From assembly GCA_947179155.2 (NCBI GenBank), contig OX359270.1:4002077-4066076 (forward strand): a stretch of 64,000 nt of DNA. Direction: 5' to 3'. Shown here in pieces: positions 59,501 to 64,000 of the stretch. The notes under the pieces are model-generated. The model saw only the letters and a list, made by a program, of their open reading frames with translations. It was not told the origin of the DNA and did not search any database. The position numbers were made by a program, and so were the translations under genes. The number at the start of each line of letters is the position of its first letter. The first letter of the stretch is position 1. The DNA comes from Hedera helix (taxonomy: Eukaryota > Streptophyta > Magnoliopsida > Apiales > Araliaceae).

Positions 59501-60238
59501 GCGTTGGATATACGGTATGTTGAATAGAAAACTCAGGTTGCTGTAATGGGAAACAGTTGTTGCATTGGCTTTATTGATCTGTGGTCATGATCGTAGAGTG
59601 AGCCTCGGCAATCGTAGAGTGAGCCTCAGCAATCGTAAAGTGAGCCTCAGCGATCGTAGAATGAGCCTCAGAAATCGTAGAGTGAGCCTCAGCGATCGTA
59701 GAGTGAGTCTCAGCAATCGTAGAGTGAGTCTCAGCCGATCGTAGAGTGCTTGGTCTTAGAGTAGCAAATCGTTGAGTAATTTCACTGTGGGATCGTAGAG
59801 TGAAATTCCACTGTCCAAGTTTTTCTGTGAGCGCAGACTGCCAAGCTAGACGATCGTAGAGTGACTTCACAAACAATATTAGCGTATCTTACAGCATGCC
59901 GTTTTGATAATCTAGTTTGATGAATCATATATTTAGCCTACTGGATTATAAAGAATATCTCATAGAGGTAAAGATTATATATTACATTATAATGTATATG
60001 ATCTAGAGATGTGAAAGAGCGATGTAAAGATTGCGATTTTGGGAATAGAAGATTTTTGAAAGTTAATTAAGTTTATCAATTAATATATTGAGTTTTAACA
60101 GCATTAAATTTTATCTTTTATGTAATGTTGTGTATAATAAGGAGAAGGTTGTTCGTGTAACAACTTAAACTCAGGATTGAGGTTATTTCTGACGGACCAG
60201 ATCCGGGGTTATTGGAGACGGATTTTGGGGCTGTCACA
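56576..60238 (+). repeat. Right LTR of the 50.3-60.2 kb element
   Basis: Same content as the left LTR; about 96 bp longer, mainly because the ggtagtagagtg array (about 57633-58132) has more units. The second array lies at about 59585-59745. TATA word at 56990-56997. Confidence 0.9.
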
Positions 60239-60559
60239 TAGTAGCTGCTTGTGATTAAACGTTGAATGCTGCTGATATTTGTCGTTGATGTTCTTCTTCT
60301 TTCTGTATTCAGCAACTACTCATGATCACCCATTGTGCTGCTAGGCTTTTGCACTTCAGCTCCTTTGGTACTTGATAACTTCTCGAGATGAACTTCTGAG
60401 ATGACTGTGATGCTTCTTCCTTTTGTTACTCAGTTGCTACAATGTATGTATCAAGTTGACGTTTAAGCTTCTCTCTTCCAGGTGCCTAGCAGCTCTAAAC
60501 ACTTCTCTTGTAATAGAGTTATTTATCTCTATGTCTCTCTCAATTCAGTGTGAGTGTTC

Positions 60560-61900
60560 TGATGGATCGTAGAGTCCTTCAGCATATTCATATTATGTTC
60601 CACTCTACGATCGGTTGTTGTCTATTATCATCTCTCTCGTATATATATATTTTTTTTCAACAACTGCAACAATAACCTTTTTTCTGTTCATCCTGTAAGC
60701 CTTTATATCTCTGAGCATATATTACCGTTGAATGAAATCCCGTTGGTTTCATTTGGCTTTGTGCAGATCCTAAATATCTTCAATGTTGACTTTCTTGCTG
60801 CTTGTGTCAGTGCTTTTCCCTTTTCTGACACGTTCTGATATATTTGACCTGTAGCTCAGCTTTCTCTGAATTTATAGCCGTTGCACTCCTAGAGTTGTTC
60901 ATTCTTGGATTATAATTTCCTTTGTTCATTAATCTTCTGATACATCATTAAATACCTTCCTTGACTTTTAGAACCAACGGTTCTGATGTATTCGGAGATG
61001 TCCCATTGGTCTGACTTTATTCACCATCTTCCTGAGCAGTGGGTCCTGACTTATAGTCGTTTTAGGCACAAGGTCTTCTGTGGCTCTGACATTCATCTAA
61101 TCTCTCAAGAGCACTTACTCTTCCTTGTATCTAGGTGAGGAGTATTCTCTTTTCTCTCATACTAAATAGCAGTTATCATTCTTTGTTGTTTATGGTTATC
61201 GTAGAGTGACTGTCTGCTTATCTGGACTCTACGAATTCATCTCCACTTGTTATTTAAAGTATGTCGTGTAAATGGTGGAGATGAAGCGTACTTCTCTTTT
61301 ACTCTGCGATCTTGATTTTGTGAACAGATCGTAGAGTTTGTCTGCAGTGCTTTTTTCTTTATGATTTCGTTCAACGATCTTGTCCTTTTGTTCAACTCGT
61401 AGAGTTTGTGAACTGCCGTGCTTCTTAGTGAAATCGTTGAGTTGTAGTCTTTGTTGCTTCATCCTTTAATTCTACTCAACGATTGTTCCATGTGTAAAGC
61501 AATCTTCTGTATTGCCTTGTCATTCTGTTCCACTCTACGAATTCTTCTATCTGTGCAAAATTCGGTTGTATGTGAGCTCTTCAAGTTTTACTCTACGATC
61601 TTACTAGAGCGTGTGTATCGTAGAGTATATCTCTTCTTTGGTTCAGCGTTATCTGCAGGCTCGCTTGGCTGTCTGTTCGGCGATCGTAGAGTTAAGCTCT
61701 ACGATTTGTATTTGAACAGTTCTTTAACTTTACTTGTATATCCTGTAGACTTCTTGCACATCTGTCTCTCTTTGATGATCGTAGAGTTATCTTGGTAAGG
61801 ATTCGTAGAGTTAACTCTACGATTTATACAGAATCGTTGAGTCTTCTTTGAAAGAAATCGTAGTGTCCGTTCTACGATCGTATAGACTGATCAACCTAAC
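60560..61900. repeat. Dispersed tcgtagagt / actctacga words in both orientations
   Basis: At least fifteen copies of (a/t)tcgtagagt or its reverse complement lie at irregular 30-150 bp spacing, some back to back (atcgtagagttaagctctac at about 61684 and ttcgtagagttaactctacg at about 61803). This is inside the solo-LTR-like element, right of the inner insertion. No coding. Confidence 0.75.
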
Positions 61901-62339
61901 AGATTTGATCTTTTCTAACTAAGTCCTTTCTTACATTATTACATCATTACATATTGAAAGGACTTTTACAGACTCAGACATACACAAATACAGCAATGAT
62001 TCATTCTTATGCTACTCTGCTAATATCATACATCTTTTATGCAGAGTGACTTCTATTGAAAGATCAACCTAACATTTCTGATCTTTAAAATCTAAGTCCT
62101 TTGTACACATATATCTAAAAAAGGACTTTACAACATTTTAATCCGATAACTTTCATTCTCTTTAATAAGCAGCAGATAGTTTATAACAAGATCATATTTG
62201 TGCTATACAAGTGTGTGCACATCACAGTATTTAAGATAGATAATATATATCATACACCCACAATAATGTAAGCACATAATTAGATTAACATATAATCACT
62301 TTGTCAAATAACCTTTTAAACACTTTTAGACAAGCTGTG

Positions 62340-62650
62340 CACATAAACAAGTAAGCACATAATTATATTTAGAACATCTACGCACTTTTTCAGATTCACA
62401 TTATATATCAATCATGACAATCAATCATGTAAGCACATAAACACTTTCAGAATATCTAAGCACATAATCAATTGAGCACATAAGCACATTAACACATATA
62501 ATCAATCATGTAAGCACATAAACACTTTCAGAGTATCTAAGCACATAATCAATTGAGCACATAAGCACATTAACACATATAATTAATCATGTAAGCACAT
62601 AAACACTTTCAGAGTATCTAAGCACATAATCAATTAAGCTCATAAGCACA
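62340..62650. repeat. About 80-bp tandem repeat with aagcacataa words
   Basis: Three units with catgtaagcacataaacact, then ttcag(a/t)(a/g)tatctaagcac and caattgagcacataagcac, begin near 62425, 62506 and 62587. The hexamer-like word aagcaca continues outside the array. Confidence 0.8.
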
Positions 62651-62753
62651 TTATAAAATTACTTTGTCAAATAACCATATAAGCACATTTAGCCCAGTCC
62701 TTTTTGCACAACAGTCATCATCATCATCAAATCAAACAACATTCAACACCTTC

Positions 62754-64000
62754 ATCAGACTCCCAAGTTTTAGTTATATCCAGAATCCACTTAGGAGTAA
62801 ATACTGAAATAGTTGAGCGAGTTAAGTTTTGGGTAGTCAATTCCACCTATCTAGACAAACAATCTGCTGCAACATTCTCCTTTCTCTTCTATACAAGATT
62901 TCATAGTCTAATCCCATCAACTTAGTAATCCATTTTTGTTGGTTTGTGGTAGTAACTCTTTGATCCAACAAATATTTCAAACTGTGATGATCAGTCTTGA
63001 TAAACACCTTAGCACCAAGCAAATAATTCCTCCAATTAGTAGTAGCATAAATCACAGCCATCAACTCTTTCTCATATGTAGACCAACCCAACTGTTTAGG
63101 GGATATAGCCTTGCTAAGATTGGCTATAGGACTTCCTTGTTGCATCAAAACAGCCCTCAAGCCATAGTATGAAACATCAATTTCTAGAACAAAAGGTATG
63201 CTGAAATTAGGCATTCCTAAGACTGGAGCTTTAACCATTGCATCCTTTAAAGCCACAAAAGCAGCTATAGCTCCATCATGCCACTGGAACTTGTCTTTTT
63301 TAAGCAAATCAGTCAAAGGCTTGCTAATGAGGCCATAATTCTTGATGAACTTCCTATAATAACTTATTAACCCAAGGAAGCCCCTAAAACTCTTGATGTT
63401 GTGAGGTAAGGGCCAATTAACCATGCAATTAATCTTGTTAGGATCAGTAGCAACTCCTTCATTGTTGATAATGTAGCCTAAATACTGTACATGCTCAGTC
63501 CTAAACACACATTTGCTTCTTTTCGTAAATAAAATATTATCTTGTAACAGCTGTAAAGTCAATCTTAAGTGTTCCAGATGGTCTTCATAAGTCTTACTAT
63601 AAACAAAGATGTCGTCAAAGAAGACCAAGATAAACTTCCTAAGGTATGGCTTAAAGATATGGTTCATTAATGACTGAAAAGTTGCTGGCGCATTGGTTAA
63701 CTCAAAGGGCATGACTAGGAACTCAAAGTGCCCTGAAGGAGTCCTGAAAGCAGTTTTTGGTATGTCTGGTTTATCTACTCTGATTTGGTGATAACCAGAC
63801 CTAAGATCAAGTTTAGAATACTACTTAGACCCATATAATTCATCCAACAGCTCATCAATAGCAGGAATAGGGAATTTGTCCTTGATAGTCATATCATTAA
63901 GGGCCCTATAGTCCATACACATCTTCCAAAAGCCATCATGTTTCTTCACCAACAAAACTGAAAAAGCATAGGGACTTTTACTAGGTTGTATAACTCCAAA
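62754..64000 (-). pseudogene. Gypsy reverse transcriptase and RNase H, partial at right edge
   Basis: On the minus strand: RT with SPYAFSVLLVKKHDGFWKM, then SKLDLRSGYHQIRVDKPD, MPFELTNAPATFQSLMNHIF and the active-site block LVFFDDIFVYSKTYEDHLEH. Then a connection segment (GFLGLISYYRKFIKNYGLIS) and RNase H (VLEIDVSYYGLRAVLMQQGS; IKTDHHSLKYLLDQ). It continues past 62837 in another frame to the junction with the inserted element. Lesions: an in-frame stop at 63821-63823, a frameshift near 62890, and a stop just after it. The first RNase H block has YY and R where the family usually has G and G. The 5' part (gag, protease) lies beyond the window. Confidence 0.9.

Larger units (their letters stand above)
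50318..60238 (+). mobile_element. Non-autonomous LTR retrotransposon with giant LTRs (LARD-type)
   Basis: LTRs at 50318-53884 (3,567 bp) and 56576-60238 (3,663 bp) start TGTAGCGACCCG and end GGGGCTGTCACA. Target duplications TAGTA lie at 50313-50317 and 60239-60243. Interior is 2,691 bp with a primer site, a purine tract and no gag-pol. LTR identity is about 99% in the parts compared by eye, apart from copy number in tandem arrays, so the insertion is recent. Terminal and priming sequences resemble Tekay/Del-type Gypsy elements, which may supply its enzymes. Confidence 0.9.
49658..62748 (-). mobile_element. Long solo-LTR-like element, split by a younger retrotransposon
   Basis: Starts TGTTAGTTCCC at 49658 and ends ATTCAACA at 62748, with CCTTC duplications at 49653-49657 and 62749-62753. 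Without the inner insertion it is about 3.16 kb. Near its left end is ctagaaggggggggggggtt then gaatag, the same kind of tag as in the solo LTR at 17.9 kb, and then gtggttcgg. Read from the right on the minus strand it begins TGTTGAATGTTG and soon tgatgatgatgatgac. No coding sequence, primer site or second LTR. I call it a probable SIRE-like Copia solo LTR; a complete unusual non-autonomous element is the alternative. Confidence 0.7.
47859..64000 (-). mobile_element. Ty3/Gypsy chromovirus-type retrotransposon (Reina-like), split, partial at right edge
   Basis: Minus-strand element: 3' LTR at 47859-48249, polypurine tract, integrase with chromodomain-like tail (48262-49657), a 13-kb nested insertion (49658-62748), then RNase H and reverse transcriptase (62754 onward) running off the window. 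Reading frame and protein order continue across the insertion once one copy of CCTTC is discounted. The short LTR and the wording of the RT (FQSLMNHIF, FFDDIFVYS) point to the Reina clade. Several stops and frameshifts show it is inactive. Confidence 0.85.

Overview
The window looks like nuclear DNA of a flowering plant, most likely a eudicot. It is AT-rich, has intron-bearing genes with GT-AG borders, a plant-specific PPR protein, a seed tonoplast aquaporin and a brassinosteroid-type P450 remnant. Nearly everything else is transposable-element DNA. I cannot name the species. No prokaryotic features, tRNA, rRNA or CRISPR arrays were seen.

Layout. 1-3.4 kb: the edge of an SMU1-like splicing-factor gene (minus strand, partial) and a complete intronless PPR editing-factor gene resembling MEF21 (minus). 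3.5-9.4 kb: a decayed PIF/Harbinger DNA transposon carrying both its transposase and its Myb-like protein. 9.8-11.4 kb: an array of alternating inverted repeats and a 920-bp Harbinger-type non-autonomous element with TAA target duplications. 12.05-17.48 kb: a complete non-autonomous LTR retrotransposon (5-bp duplication ATCCT) with no gag-pol. Its interior is GC-richer tandem repeats plus a captured piece of a host DCD-domain gene. 17.9-19.1 kb: a solo LTR. 21.8-24.4 kb: an intact three-exon TIP3 (alpha-type) aquaporin gene on the minus strand, with RY and ABRE-like motifs upstream.

25.6-40.3 kb is a 3.7-kb solo LTR interrupted 13 bp from its left end by an element with three LTRs (LTR-spacer-LTR-spacer-LTR, minus strand). 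41.7-47.0 kb holds a CYP724-like P450 pseudogene with three hAT-type insertions in its exons, a fourth just upstream, and small inverted-repeat elements beside it. One of these is a near-perfect hairpin of about 170-190 bp. 47.86 kb to the right edge is a minus-strand Ty3/Gypsy chromovirus-type element (Reina-like). It is split by a long solo-LTR-like element (49,658-62,748), which is itself split by a young non-autonomous retrotransposon whose LTRs (about 3.6 kb) are longer than its interior (50,318-60,238). Each step of this three-level nest has its own 5-bp target duplication.

Only three host loci look functional or potentially functional: the SMU1 edge, the PPR gene and TIP3. They do not form a pathway. 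The main interest is in transposon architecture: the three-LTR composite, the hAT-riddled P450, the DCD gene capture, and a short word (GTAGAGT) repeated in two different elements nested in each other. I found no convincing new enzymatic or defence system.
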